Numbered from the stretch's first letter, positions 9,288 to 16,875 are shown. The stretch is DNA of 64,000 nucleotides from JACVRX01 sp963819885 (GCA_963819885.1 CAWFXV010000032.1:186001-250000); one strand, 5' to 3'. The notes: generated by a model not told the origin, from the sequence alone. A program made the numbers and translations.

Positions 9288-9458
9288 ATGCTCAAGCGAT
9301 CCGTATGCATGCTGCTCGGTCACAACTGGACACGTCACCGTTATGAGTCAACCGAGAGCGATGACCAGCCCGAGGGCAACTATCTGAAGTGTGAGCGCTG
9401 CGGGAAGATCGAGGAGGGCACAGGACTCCCCGGTGGCCCGATGTCCATGGGAATGTGA
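9288..9458 (+). CDS. Small DUF1660-like zinc-ribbon phage-type protein
   Basis: A 56-residue protein beginning MLKRSVCMLLGHNW, followed by an acidic middle and KCERCGK, ending in a Gly/Met-rich tail. The pattern Cys, GH-x-W, then CxxC near the C terminus is that of the DUF1660 prophage protein family; Cys7, His12 and the CxxC could bind zinc. It has a very strong ribosome site (GAGGAGGGGG, 9274-9283) just upstream of the ATG. It is the only recognisable gene between tRNA-Tyr and the copied tRNA end at 9775, so it may be cargo of a decayed integrated element. Function unknown. Confidence 0.7.
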   Translation: MLKRSVCMLLGHNWTRHRYESTESDDQPEGNYLKCERCGKIEEGTGLPGGPMSMGM

Positions 9459-9486
9459 TGCGGCGTCGCTACGGAGCGCCGTTGGG

Positions 9487-9515
9487 ACCTCGGAGATCGA
9501 CCCTGGCTCCGAGGT
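9487..9515 (+). terminator. Hairpin after the DUF1660-like gene
   Basis: ACCTCGGAG (9487-9495) and CTCCGAGGT (9507-9515) form a perfect 9-bp stem with an 11-base loop, 28 bases after the small gene. No T tract follows, as is common in actinobacteria. Confidence 0.5.
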
Positions 9516-9774
9516 CTACGTCATGCACCCGCCTGCGTCGCGTTCCTAGACAAGGTGATCCAAGAGCGACAGTCGTGACCCGTTAGCGGCTGGTCACGTC
9601 GCTGGCGTCGAGCCACACGGCGGTGAACTTCCACCGGCTGTCGGGTAGCCCACGTAGGCGTCGCCGTTGCTCCAGCCGAACGCCTCGCGCGGGTAACGAC
9701 GGGTAACGCAGCGAACCGTCTGTGCAGGTCAGCGGAGGTGCCCGCGGTATCGGCGCAGGTCGCAAACGCGCGGG

Positions 9775-9801
9775 CGTTGGTTCGAACCCAACACCAGCCA
9801 C
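9775..9801 (+). repeat. Second copy of the tRNA-Tyr 3' end (att-like)
   Basis: Twenty-six of 27 bases match tRNA-Tyr bases 9008-9034. The rest of a tRNA cloverleaf is absent upstream, so this is not a functional tRNA. It looks like the distal attachment scar of an element that entered at tRNA-Tyr. The 430 bases from 9459 to 9889 hold only a hairpin, this copy and a dispersed repeat; I see no intact gene there. Confidence 0.65.
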
Positions 9802-9810
9802 CCATGCCGG

Positions 9811-9885
9811 AATGACCACGTTCACCCGTACCTTTACGTCACGAGGCTGCCAGCCTGGTGATGTACGAGTTCGCCCGGTGGTGGC
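9811..9885 (+). repeat. Dispersed intergenic repeat, copy A
   Basis: Begins AATGACCACGTTCACC (9811-9826) and continues through TACGTCACGAGGCTGCCAGC and CTGGTGATGTACGAG. About 75 bases are clearly homologous to copy B at 13927-14007, and the first 16 bases also occur in copy C at 34067. It lies directly downstream of the DUF2784 gene on the minus strand. Confidence 0.7.
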
Positions 9886-9889
9886 TGCG

Positions 9890-10285
9890 TCAACGAGACT
9901 GCTGGCGTAGGTAGCCGGGAGTTCGACGGCGACGCGCTGAGACGTAGGCGCCCAGCCAGGACGCGACGACGACCACGGCGGCAAGTGCTTGCAACAGACC
10001 CGTGAACCGCTCGGGGTAGATCACACCTTCGACGAATCGGTCGATGAAGCCGGTGGCCGGGACCTCGTCGCCCGCCTGCGACCGGGCCCAGTTCTCGGCG
10101 TCGGTCAACGGGCACTCGAGAACACCGAGCACGATTCCAGCGCCCCAGGTCGCGGCGGCCAGATGCGGCCAGATCAGCCGGGGCCAGCGCCAGGCCAGGA
10201 ACCCGCCGAACACGACATAGAGCAGGAAAGCGAAGTGCAGCCCGATGATCACCCTGGTGAGCAACGCGTAGCCCATCGGACCCAC
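9890..10285 (-). CDS. DUF2784 family membrane protein
   Basis: A 131-residue protein with about four hydrophobic segments: LLTRVIIGLHFAFLLYVVFG, an IWPHLAAATWGAGIVLGVL stretch, a third around FTGLLQALAAVVVVASWLGA, and a basic tail. The ECPLT-x-x-E-N motif after the second segment and the YPERF motif are characteristic of DUF2784, a family of unknown function. The start could be GTG 10285 or ATG 10276; GAGAG lies 8 bases before the latter. It stands alone, upstream on the opposite strand from two tRNA genes. Confidence 0.85.
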   Translation of the reverse strand: MGPMGYALLTRVIIGLHFAFLLYVVFGGFLAWRWPRLIWPHLAAATWGAGIVLGVLECPLTDAENWARSQAGDEVPATGFIDRFVEGVIYPERFTGLLQALAAVVVVASWLGAYVSARRRRTPGYLRQQSR

Positions 10286-10352
10286 TCTCGCGGCACCGAA
10301 CGAATTACCGCGAGCTCCGTCCGGTTGTGTACCCTCGACTGCGGCTCGGCTG

Positions 10353-10425
10353 GCCCCAATAGCTCAGTCGGTAGAGCGTCTCCATGGTAAGGAGAAGGTC
10401 TACGGTTCGATTCCGTATTGGGGCT
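10353..10425 (+). tRNA. tRNA-Thr (GGT)
   Basis: A 73-base tRNA. Acceptor GCCCCAA (10353-10359) pairs with TTGGGGC (10418-10424), discriminator T. The anticodon loop ATGGTAA carries GGT. D and T arms are intact. CCA is not encoded. A TACCCT hexamer about 20 bases upstream is a possible -10 box. Confidence 0.97.
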
Positions 10426-10460
10426 CCGACGGCATCGCACCCCCGTGCGGCGCCGCGCCC

Positions 10461-10534
10461 GGCGGGGTAGCTCAGGTGGTCAGAGCACACGGCTCATAAT
10501 CGTGGTGTCGCGGGTTCGAGTCCCGCCCCCGCTA
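10461..10534 (+). tRNA. tRNA-Met (CAT), elongator type
   Basis: A 74-base tRNA with acceptor GGCGGGG paired to CCCCGCT (one G-U), anticodon loop CTCATAA (CAT), and standard D and T arms. It lacks the three G-C anticodon-stem pairs and acceptor mismatch of initiator tRNA. Its position directly before rpmG is conserved in actinobacteria. An Ile2 (lysidine) identity cannot be formally excluded from sequence. Confidence 0.93.
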
Positions 10535-10574
10535 CGCACCAACCAGACGTATCCGAGAGTTTGCGAGGCACCCC

Positions 10575-10745
10575 GTGGCCGCCAAGAGCGCCGATATCCG
10601 TCCCAAGATCACCATGGCCTGCACGGAGTGCAAGGAGCGGAACTACATCACCAAGAAGAACCGGCGTAATGACCCCGACCGGCTCGACCTGAAGAAGTTC
10701 TGCCCGCGCTGCCGTCGGCACACCGTGCACCGCGAGACTCGCTGA
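10575..10745 (+). CDS. rpmG: 50S ribosomal protein L33, zinc-binding form
   Basis: A 56-residue L33 from GTG 10575. Four cysteines, Cys16/Cys19 and Cys43/Cys46, form two CxxC pairs, so this is the zinc-containing C+ paralogue. Actinobacteria often keep a cysteine-free copy elsewhere that is induced on zinc limitation; none is in this window. It follows tRNA-Met by 40 bases and precedes hadA by 27 bases, the same order as rpmG2-hadA-hadB in Mycobacterium. L33 sits near the E site of the large subunit. Confidence 0.95.
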   Translation: MAAKSADIRPKITMACTECKERNYITKKNRRNDPDRLDLKKFCPRCRRHTVHRETR

Positions 10746-10772
10746 CGCAACGTCACGTCGGTCACGCGCAGT

Positions 10773-11222
10773 ATGGCCATCGACCCTCCTCTCGCCGGCC
10801 GGGTCTATCCGTCGCAGGCATACGAGGTCAGCCGGGAGAAGATCCGCGAGTTCGCTGACGCGATCGGCGACTCAGATGAGCTCTACCGCGATCCACAGGT
10901 AGCCGCCGAGCGCGGATATCTGGACGTCATCGCCCCGCCAACCTTCGCGATGCTTCCCGTTCTGCGCGGCTTCGACCAGCTCGTGGCGGACCTCGGCGTG
11001 ACCTATGCCCAGGTCATCCACGTCAGCCAGCGCTTCGTCCATGCCCGCCCGATCCGTTCGGGTGACCAACTGCTGACGACGACCACGCTCGACTCGGTCC
11101 GATCGGCGGCCGGCAACGTGCGGCTGGGGATCCGATGCGACATCGCTGCCGAATCGGGCGAACCGGTGTGTACGGCGCACGCAACGTTGCTCGTCCGCCC
11201 CGGGGACGGTGCTGATGGCTGA
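10773..11222 (+). CDS. hadA: (3R)-hydroxyacyl-thioester dehydratase subunit HadA
   Basis: A 149-residue single-hotdog protein of the MaoC/FAS1-type dehydratase family. The N-terminal part GRVYPSQAYEVSREKIREFA and the IAPPTFAM segment match HadA of the fatty-acid elongation (FAS II) dehydratase. HadA is the non-catalytic, substrate-binding partner of HadB. The gene overlaps hadB by 8 bases, so the heterodimer subunits are translationally coupled. No hadC follows, unlike in mycobacteria that make mycolic acids. Start ATG 10773 gives the usual family N terminus. Confidence 0.9.
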   Translation: MAIDPPLAGRVYPSQAYEVSREKIREFADAIGDSDELYRDPQVAAERGYLDVIAPPTFAMLPVLRGFDQLVADLGVTYAQVIHVSQRFVHARPIRSGDQLLTTTTLDSVRSAAGNVRLGIRCDIAAESGEPVCTAHATLLVRPGDGADG

Positions 11223-11622
11223 CGTCGGCGAGCCGCTGCCCGAGCGGCAGTACCGGCTCACCAGGGCGGATCTGGTCCGCTACGCGGGTGCATCCGGCGA
11301 CGCCAACCCGATCCACTGGAGCGATCGGGTTGCCACAGCCGCCGGCTTGCCGGGAGTGATCGCGCACGGCATGTTCACGATGGCGCTGGCCGGGCGGCTG
11401 TTGACCGAATGGGCCGGTGACTCCGGCGCGCTCGTGGAGTACGGCGTGCGGTTCTCCCGCCCCGTCGTCGTCCCGGACGACGACGACGGCGTCACCCTGA
11501 CGGTGTCCGGAACCATCACGGAGGTCCGCGCCGACGGGCTGGTCGGGGTCGAGCTGACAGCCGTCGTTGACGGCGAAAAGGTGCTCACCCAGGCCCGCGC
11601 CGTCGTCCGAAGCGCTCGATGA
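11215..11622 (+). CDS. hadB: (3R)-hydroxyacyl-thioester dehydratase subunit HadB (MaoC-like)
   Basis: A 135-residue hotdog protein with the hydratase 2 signature: YAGASGDANPIHWSD followed by GLPGVIAHGMFTMA. The Asp and His in GDANPIH are the catalytic pair of R-specific hydratases/dehydratases. It removes water from 3R-hydroxyacyl chains in fatty-acid elongation as the HadAB heterodimer. ATG 11215 lies inside the end of hadA; an in-frame GTG at 11209 would add two residues. Its stop overlaps the MFS start (ATGA). Confidence 0.92.
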   Translation: MADVGEPLPERQYRLTRADLVRYAGASGDANPIHWSDRVATAAGLPGVIAHGMFTMALAGRLLTEWAGDSGALVEYGVRFSRPVVVPDDDDGVTLTVSGTITEVRADGLVGVELTAVVDGEKVLTQARAVVRSAR

Positions 11623-12836
11623 CGTCCCCCCGTACGGACCAACACACCAGACCGACGTCGCTTCTGCGGTCTCGCAACGCGGTCGCGGCGACCTTTGCGA
11701 TCAACGGCGTTGCTCTCGCGTCGCTGATCACCCGGATCCCGGCGATCCGGGACGAGTTGGGGCTCACCACGACCCAGCTCGGCCTGGTCCTGCTCGCGAC
11801 GTCGGTCGGGGCGGTCATTGCACTGCCATCGGCCGGAGTGATCGTGGCGCGGCTCGGGCCGGCTCAAACGGTCCGATCCGGAGCGATCATCGCCTGTACC
11901 GGCCTGGTCGTCGCGGGACTGGGCGGCGGTGTGCTGAGCAACGTCGCGATGGTGGCCGTCGGCCTGTTCGCACTAGGCGCCGGGTCGGGCGTCTGGGACG
12001 TCGCGATGAACGTCGAAGGGGCGGACGTCGAACGGTCCCTGGGCTGGACGATCATGCCCAGATTTCATGCGGCCTGGAGTCTGGGATCGGTGGCCGGCGC
12101 CGGTGCGGGTGCTCTCGCGGCCCGCCTCGACATCCCGCTGGCGGTGCAGCTGACGGCGACCGCAGTGGTCATCCTTGGTGTCGTGCTGGCAGCGGTGCCG
12201 TACTTCACGCCGGTCGCACCGGTAGTCAAACGAGGGCGTGGCACGGACCGTCGGCGGGCACTTGCGGCGTGGCGGGAGCCGCGCACGCTGCTGATCGGGG
12301 TGATGGTGCTGTCTGCGGCGCTGGTCGAGGGCGCGGCCAACGACTGGTTGGCGCTGGCCTTGGTCGACGGATACGGCACCGACCACGCCGTGGCGGCCAT
12401 CGGTTTCGGCGTGTTCGTCACGGCGATGACGGTGGGCCGCTTTGTCGGAACCTGGCTGCTCGACCGATATGGACGAGTGCTCGTCCTGCGCACTTGCATC
12501 GGCATCGCCCTCGCCGGAGTCGCGGTCTTCGCCCTGGGCGTCTCGCCGACGCTGGCATTCGTAGGCGCGGCCCTGTGGGGACTCGGTGCTTCGCTCGGAT
12601 TTCCGGTCGGGATGAGCGCAGCCGCCGACGACGAGCGCTTCGCTGCCCAGCGAGTCAGCGTGGTCGCGTCGATCGGCTACCTGGCCTTTCTCGGCGGACC
12701 TCCGCTGATCGGAATCCTGGCCGACTGGGTGGGCATCCTGCCGGCGCTGTCCGTGCTCATCGCGACCCTGGTCTTGGGCCTGGTCGTCACCGGAGCCGCC
12801 CGGCCGTTGCAGCCGACCTCTGTGATGCCCGACTAG
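11619..12836 (+). CDS. MFS transporter
   Basis: A 405-residue major facilitator superfamily protein with about 12 hydrophobic segments. The first half starts near AVAATFAINGVALASLITRI, a pattern shared with the YbjJ-like MFS group, and a conserved basic loop motif follows the second helix (IVARLGP). ATG 11619 overlaps the hadB stop, so it is coupled to hadAB, with murB 11 bases after its stop. The substrate cannot be told from sequence; members of this group are often annotated as sugar or drug exporters without proof. Confidence 0.85.
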   Translation: MTSPRTDQHTRPTSLLRSRNAVAATFAINGVALASLITRIPAIRDELGLTTTQLGLVLLATSVGAVIALPSAGVIVARLGPAQTVRSGAIIACTGLVVAGLGGGVLSNVAMVAVGLFALGAGSGVWDVAMNVEGADVERSLGWTIMPRFHAAWSLGSVAGAGAGALAARLDIPLAVQLTATAVVILGVVLAAVPYFTPVAPVVKRGRGTDRRRALAAWREPRTLLIGVMVLSAALVEGAANDWLALALVDGYGTDHAVAAIGFGVFVTAMTVGRFVGTWLLDRYGRVLVLRTCIGIALAGVAVFALGVSPTLAFVGAALWGLGASLGFPVGMSAAADDERFAAQRVSVVASIGYLAFLGGPPLIGILADWVGILPALSVLIATLVLGLVVTGAARPLQPTSVMPD

Positions 12837-12847
12837 CCTGATGTGTC

Positions 12848-13915
12848 GTGGCTCTCCTCCAGCAGGACGTTCGGCTGGCCGATCTCACGACTCTGCGTCT
12901 CGGCGGCCCGGCGGCGAGGTTCGTGCATGCGTCGACGGCCGACGAACTCGTGGCCACGGTCCGCGATTGCGACCAGAACGGCGAGCCGGTACTCGTGCTC
13001 TGCGGCGGGTCGAACGTCGTGGTCGCGGACGAGGGTTTCGACGGAACCGTTGTCCGGGTGGGCGGTCAGGGTGTCGAGGTGGACGCTGCCGGCTGTGCCG
13101 CGGACGACCTCGCCGCATGTGGCGGGTTCGTCGTGACCGTCGCCGCCGGGGAGCAATGGGATGACCTTGTCCAACGCGCTGTGGCGGAGGGTTGGACTGG
13201 GATCGAGGCACTGTCGGGCATTCCAGGTGCGGTCGGAGCGACGCCGATGCAGAACGTGGGCGCCTACGGCCAAGAGGTGGCCGAAACCATCTGGACCGTC
13301 CGCACATACGACCGCGTGACCGGAGCGGTGCGGACGTTCGCGAACGCCGACTGCGGGTTCGGATATCGCACCAGCCGGTTCCGGGGGAACGATCGATTCG
13401 TCGTGCTCGCGGTGAGCTACCAACTGCGGCAGGGCGACCTGTCCGGTCCGGTGCGATACGCAGAACTCGCCCAGGCACTGGGCATCGAGGTGGGGGAGCG
13501 GGCGCCGGCTCGCGCCGTGCGCGAGGCCGTCCTCGCCCTTCGCCGCAGCAAGGGCATGGTGCTCGACGAATCCGATCACGACACGTGGAGTGCCGGCTCC
13601 TTCTTCACCAATCCCATCCTCGACGCAGCGCAGGCCGTCGACCTGCCCGCGCGGGCGCCGCGGTGGCCGCTACCCGACGCGCGGGTCAAGACCAGTGCAG
13701 CCTGGCTGATCGAACAGGCCGGGTTCTCCCGGGGCTATCCCGGACCAGGCGGCCGGGTGGCGCTGTCCGGCAAGCACACACTGGCCCTGACCAACCGAGG
13801 ATCGGCGACGACAGCAGACGTGCTCGTCCTCGCACGTGAGGTTCGCGATGGGGTCCGAGCGGCATTCGGTGTGACACTCGTGCCTGAGCCCGTACTGGTC
13901 GGCTGCACGTTATGA
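12848..13915 (+). CDS. murB: UDP-N-acetylmuramate dehydrogenase
   Basis: A 355-residue type I MurB that reduces UDP-GlcNAc-enolpyruvate to UDP-MurNAc with NADPH and FAD in the cytoplasm. The FAD-binding domain shows LRLGGPAARF, LVLCGGSNVVV and GIPGAVGATPMQNVGAYGQE. The proton-donor serine is Ser251 in SAGSFFTNP, and the VKTSAAWLIEQAGF segment follows. The GTG at 12848 gives the expected N terminus. It is the last gene of the hadA-hadB-MFS-murB run and converges with the adenosine-deaminase-like gene, with a hairpin-forming repeat between them. Confidence 0.96.
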   Translation: MALLQQDVRLADLTTLRLGGPAARFVHASTADELVATVRDCDQNGEPVLVLCGGSNVVVADEGFDGTVVRVGGQGVEVDAAGCAADDLAACGGFVVTVAAGEQWDDLVQRAVAEGWTGIEALSGIPGAVGATPMQNVGAYGQEVAETIWTVRTYDRVTGAVRTFANADCGFGYRTSRFRGNDRFVVLAVSYQLRQGDLSGPVRYAELAQALGIEVGERAPARAVREAVLALRRSKGMVLDESDHDTWSAGSFFTNPILDAAQAVDLPARAPRWPLPDARVKTSAAWLIEQAGFSRGYPGPGGRVALSGKHTLALTNRGSATTADVLVLAREVRDGVRAAFGVTLVPEPVLVGCTL

Positions 13916-13926
13916 ACCATCTCTGA

Positions 13927-14007
13927 AATGACCACGTTCACCACCCCCGCCTATACGTCACCAGGCCTGCCCGCCTGGTGATGCACGTACTCGCCTGGTG
14001 ACGGCCG
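13927..14007 (+). repeat. Dispersed intergenic repeat, copy B, running into the end of add
   Basis: Starts AATGACCACGTTCACC (13927-13942), the 16-mer shared with copies A and C, and continues with TACGTCACCAGGCCTGCCCG and CTGGTGATGCACGTACTCGC, homologous to copy A. It contains a perfect hairpin. The last 18 codons of the minus-strand add gene lie inside it. Confidence 0.7.
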
Positions 14008-15054
14008 CTGGTCTATCCCGGCGACGGGCTCGGCGAGCCACGCATCGATCCCGGTCAGCAGACGGCCGCGGACCTCGGATGGAGCGGCCGAGGCCTCGAC
14101 GGACTGACGGGCAAGCGTTGCCAGCTCGTCGTCGGTGAAACCATGGACGGACCGGGCGATCTCGTACTGGTCCACCAGGCGGGAGCCGAACAGCAACGGG
14201 TCGTCCGCGCCGAGGGCCACCTGCGCACCGGCATCGACGAGTTCCCGCAACGGCACGTCCGGCAGCTCCGGATATACGCCGAGAGCGATGTTCGACGCTG
14301 GGCACACCTCCAGCGCCACGTCGGAGTCGACGATCCGCTGCAGCAGTGCTGGATCCTCACCGGCGCGAATCCCATGTCCGAGCCGCCGTGCCTCCAGATG
14401 GTCCAGGCAGGCTCGCACGCTGTCCGGCCCACGCAGCTCTCCGCCGTGTGGCACCGCTAGCAGGCCGGCTCGCGCGGCAATCCGGAACGCGGGTGCGAAT
14501 GCGGCCACGTCGCCACGGCGCTCGTCGTTGGACAGCCCGAAGCCGACGACCCCGCGACCGGCGTACTGAGCGGCGAGGCGGGCAAGGGTGCGCGCGTCGA
14601 GAGGGTGTCTGGTTCGGTTGGCAGCGACTACGACCGCGGTGCCTACGCCGGTGGCCTCTGACGCCGAGCGCGCCGCGTCCAGCACGAGGTCGGTAAACGC
14701 CGTGATGCCGCCGAACCGGCTGCCGTAGCCGGACGGGTCGACCTGGATCTCCAGCCAGCCTGATCCTTCAGTTGCCTCGTCTCGAGCCGCTTCGAGAAGC
14801 AGGCGCTGGACGTCCTGCTCCGAGCGCAGCACAGAACGGGCGACGTCATACAGACGTTGGAAGCGGAACCAGCCCTTCTCATCGGTTGCCGACAGGCGCG
14901 GGGGCCAGTCTTCGTCGAGAGCATCCGGCAGCCGGATTCCATGCCGGTCGGCGAGCTCCACCAGGGTCGCGTGCCGCATCGACCCGGTGAAGTGCAGATG
15001 CAGATGCGCCTTGGGCAGCAGTCGGAGGTCCCGCGACGACGGCCTTGCTGTCAC
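13951..15054 (-). CDS. add: Adenosine deaminase family protein
   Basis: A 367-residue metal-dependent deaminase. Metal-site and catalytic motifs are LPKAHLHLHFTGSM (HxH), PHGGE (His/Glu), RRLGHGIR (His) and ALGADDPLLFG (Asp-Asp). These depart from classical adenosine deaminase (ELHLHLEG, HAGE, NTDDP), so the natural substrate could be another adenosine-like compound such as aminodeoxyfutalosine. GTG 15054 overlaps the aspC stop (GTGA), so it is co-translated with aspC. The C-terminal 18 residues are encoded by a dispersed repeat (copy B), which appears to have replaced the original 3' end. Confidence 0.82.
   Translation of the reverse strand: MTARPSSRDLRLLPKAHLHLHFTGSMRHATLVELADRHGIRLPDALDEDWPPRLSATDEKGWFRFQRLYDVARSVLRSEQDVQRLLLEAARDEATEGSGWLEIQVDPSGYGSRFGGITAFTDLVLDAARSASEATGVGTAVVVAANRTRHPLDARTLARLAAQYAGRGVVGFGLSNDERRGDVAAFAPAFRIAARAGLLAVPHGGELRGPDSVRACLDHLEARRLGHGIRAGEDPALLQRIVDSDVALEVCPASNIALGVYPELPDVPLRELVDAGAQVALGADDPLLFGSRLVDQYEIARSVHGFTDDELATLARQSVEASAAPSEVRGRLLTGIDAWLAEPVAGIDQRPSPGEYVHHQAGRPGDV
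13958..13981 (+). terminator. Bidirectional hairpin between murB and add
   Basis: TCACCAGGC (13958-13966) and GCCTGGTGA (13973-13981) form a perfect 9-bp stem with a 6-base loop, 43 bases after murB and inside the last codons of add. It is a plausible bidirectional terminator for the two convergent genes and is part of repeat copy B. Confidence 0.5.
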
Positions 15055-16295
15055 GCCAAGAGCCGCTGGATCCGGCTCACGCCCTCCACCAGGTCGTCGT
15101 CGCCGAGGGCATACGAGAGTCGCAGGTATCCACTTGGCCCGAAGGCCTCGCCAGGAACGACGGCTACCTCCACCTCGTCCAAGATGAGCGCTGCGAGCTC
15201 CGCGCTCGTCGTCGGAGTCCGGCCGGCGATCTCACGGCCCAGAATCCCATGCACCGACGGATAGACGTAGAACGCACCCAGCGGCTCCGGGCACACGACG
15301 CCCTCGATCGAGCTCAGCATGGACACCATGGTCTGGCGGCGCCGATCGAAGGCCGCGCGCATGGTGGCGACGGCAGACAGATCCCCTGAAACGGCAGTGA
15401 TCGCTGCCCGCTGTGACACGTTCGCGACGTTGGACGTCGCGTGGGACTGCAGGTCGGCCGCCGCTTTGACGACGTCCGGGGGACCGACCATCCAGCCGAC
15501 CCGCCAACCGGTCATCGCGTATGTCTTCGCGACGCCGTTGACGACCACGCAGGTGTCGGCCAGCTCCGGAACCTCGACCGGCATCGACGAGGCCTTCGCC
15601 GAGCCGTAGGTGAGGTGCTCGTAGATCTCGTCGGTGAGCACCCAGATGCCTTGCGCCAACGCCCACCGGCCGATCTCGCCGACCTCATCTGGGGTAAAGA
15701 CCGCGCCAGTGGGGTTCGACGGCGAGCAGAACAGCAAGGCCTTGGTGCGGTCGGTTCGTGCGGCGTCGAGCTGGTCGACGGTCACCCGATAGCCGGCCGA
15801 CTCGTCGGCCAGGACCTCGACCGGGACGCCGCCTGCCAGCCTGATTGCCTCCGGATAGGTCGTCCAGTATGGAGTCGGCAGGAGCACCTCGTCGCCGGGA
15901 TCGAGCATGGTCGCGAACGCTTCGTAGACCGCTTGCTTCCCGCCATTGGTCACGAGCACGTTCGCGGCGCCAACCTGGTATCCGGAGTCTCGCGCGGTCT
16001 TGACCGCGATCGCTTCCCTGAGTTCCGGCAGGCCACCGGCAGGGGTGTACCGGTGGTTGCGGGGATCACGGCACGCCTCGACGGCGGCTTCGACGATGTA
16101 ATCGGGTGTCGGGAAGTCCGGCTCGCCAGCGGCGAAGCCGACGACCGGCCGCCCGGCCGCCTTGAGGGCCTTGGCTTTGGCATCGACGGCCAGGGTTGCC
16201 GATTCCGTGATCGCGCCGATTCGGGCAGAGATACGGGCCAATGTGCGGGCAGCGCCGGCGCCGGAGGCGACGCCCGCGGACGCAGAAGTGGTCAT
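15051..16295 (-). CDS. aspC: Class I pyridoxal-phosphate aminotransferase (aspartate aminotransferase type)
   Basis: A 414-residue fold-type I aminotransferase of the Thermus-type aspartate aminotransferase group. VGFAAGEPDFPTPDYI near the N terminus, CSPSNPTGAVF, the PLP lysine in GVAKTYAMTGWRVGW, and the C-terminal RLSYALGDDDL motif (substrate carboxylate arginine) are present. ATG 16295 has GAGGATGAG upstream; an upstream in-frame extension to 16406 is not needed for the fold. It is divergent from tRNA-Trp/secE, as in Streptomyces, and overlaps add. It could also act on prephenate or other amino acids. Confidence 0.9.
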   Translation of the reverse strand: MTTSASAGVASGAGAARTLARISARIGAITESATLAVDAKAKALKAAGRPVVGFAAGEPDFPTPDYIVEAAVEACRDPRNHRYTPAGGLPELREAIAVKTARDSGYQVGAANVLVTNGGKQAVYEAFATMLDPGDEVLLPTPYWTTYPEAIRLAGGVPVEVLADESAGYRVTVDQLDAARTDRTKALLFCSPSNPTGAVFTPDEVGEIGRWALAQGIWVLTDEIYEHLTYGSAKASSMPVEVPELADTCVVVNGVAKTYAMTGWRVGWMVGPPDVVKAAADLQSHATSNVANVSQRAAITAVSGDLSAVATMRAAFDRRRQTMVSMLSSIEGVVCPEPLGAFYVYPSVHGILGREIAGRTPTTSAELAALILDEVEVAVVPGEAFGPSGYLRLSYALGDDDLVEGVSRIQRLLA

Positions 16296-16331
16296 GGACT
16301 CATCCTCGCACCACCGAGACCTACGCCGCGG

Positions 16332-16362
16332 TTCGACCATCGGCATGCGGTACCCGTACACT
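16332..16362 (+). promoter_or_regulatory. Candidate promoter for tRNA-Trp-secE-nusG
   Basis: TTCGAC (16332-16337) and TACACT (16357-16362) are separated by 19 bases, about 75 bases before tRNA-Trp. The -10 box is a good match to the actinobacterial vegetative consensus, while the spacer is long. Confidence 0.45.
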
Positions 16363-16437
16363 CGACTGTCTGGTGGTCGAACCACCTCGCCGAAGCGCGC
16401 CCGCAACGTCGTTTGGGTGGAGGTCTGTGACCACCGG

Positions 16438-16510
16438 AGGGCAGTAGCTCAACTGGAAGAGCACCGGTCTCCAAAACCGGCGGTTGGGGGTTCAAGTCCC
16501 TCCTGCCCTG
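16438..16510 (+). tRNA. tRNA-Trp (CCA)
   Basis: A 73-base tRNA. Acceptor AGGGCAG (16438-16444) pairs with CTGCCCT (16503-16509), discriminator G; the anticodon loop CTCCAAA carries CCA. Its place directly upstream of secE is conserved in actinobacteria. Confidence 0.97.
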
Positions 16511-16575
16511 CCCCTGCCCAGTGGCTCACCCGACCGCCGCACCGCGCCAGGAGCGGCCCGACAGCAAGGGACGAC

Positions 16576-16833
16576 GTGACCGAGACACGCCAGACCGCGA
16601 CTCCGGAGCGCGGCCGCCCGCCGCAGCGTGGCGGTCTCGCTCGGCTGCGCCCTTCGCGCATCGCGCTGTTCCTCAGGCAGGTCGTCGCCGAGCTGCGCAA
16701 GGTGGTCTACCCGACCCGCCAGCAGCTGGTGACCTACACGATCGTGGTGCTGGTGTTCGTGTCCATCATGATCGCCATCGTGTCCGTCCTCGACCTGGCC
16801 TGGGGCTGGGCGGTTTTCCGCATCTTCGGCTGA
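16576..16833 (+). CDS. secE: Preprotein translocase subunit SecE
   Basis: An 85-residue SecE with a basic, low-complexity N terminus (Thr/Arg/Pro-rich, residues 1-30), then FLRQVVAELRKVVYPTRQQL and a single transmembrane helix at about residues 56-78. The RKVVYPT amphipathic helix is the family signature. GTG 16576 has AAGGGA six bases upstream. SecE clamps the two halves of SecY in the membrane. It sits between tRNA-Trp and nusG in the standard order. Confidence 0.95.
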   Translation: MTETRQTATPERGRPPQRGGLARLRPSRIALFLRQVVAELRKVVYPTRQQLVTYTIVVLVFVSIMIAIVSVLDLAWGWAVFRIFG

Positions 16834-16875
16834 GGCCCGTCCTCGTCGCAGTCCATGGGAGGAAGAAGCACCATC

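Noticed and set aside
9740..9801. A second tRNA near tRNA-Tyr
   Set aside because: Only the T arm and part of the acceptor strand are present; no D arm, anticodon stem or 5' acceptor strand can be folded.
9521..9805. Minus-strand open frames that might be an integrase remnant
   Set aside because: The translations have no integrase motif, and part is the antisense of the tRNA-like T arm; too short and not conserved by eye to support a call.
16162..16575. Long N-terminal extension of SecE reading back through tRNA-Trp
   Set aside because: It crosses the tRNA gene and has no conserved residues; GTG 16576 with its ribosome site is the natural start.
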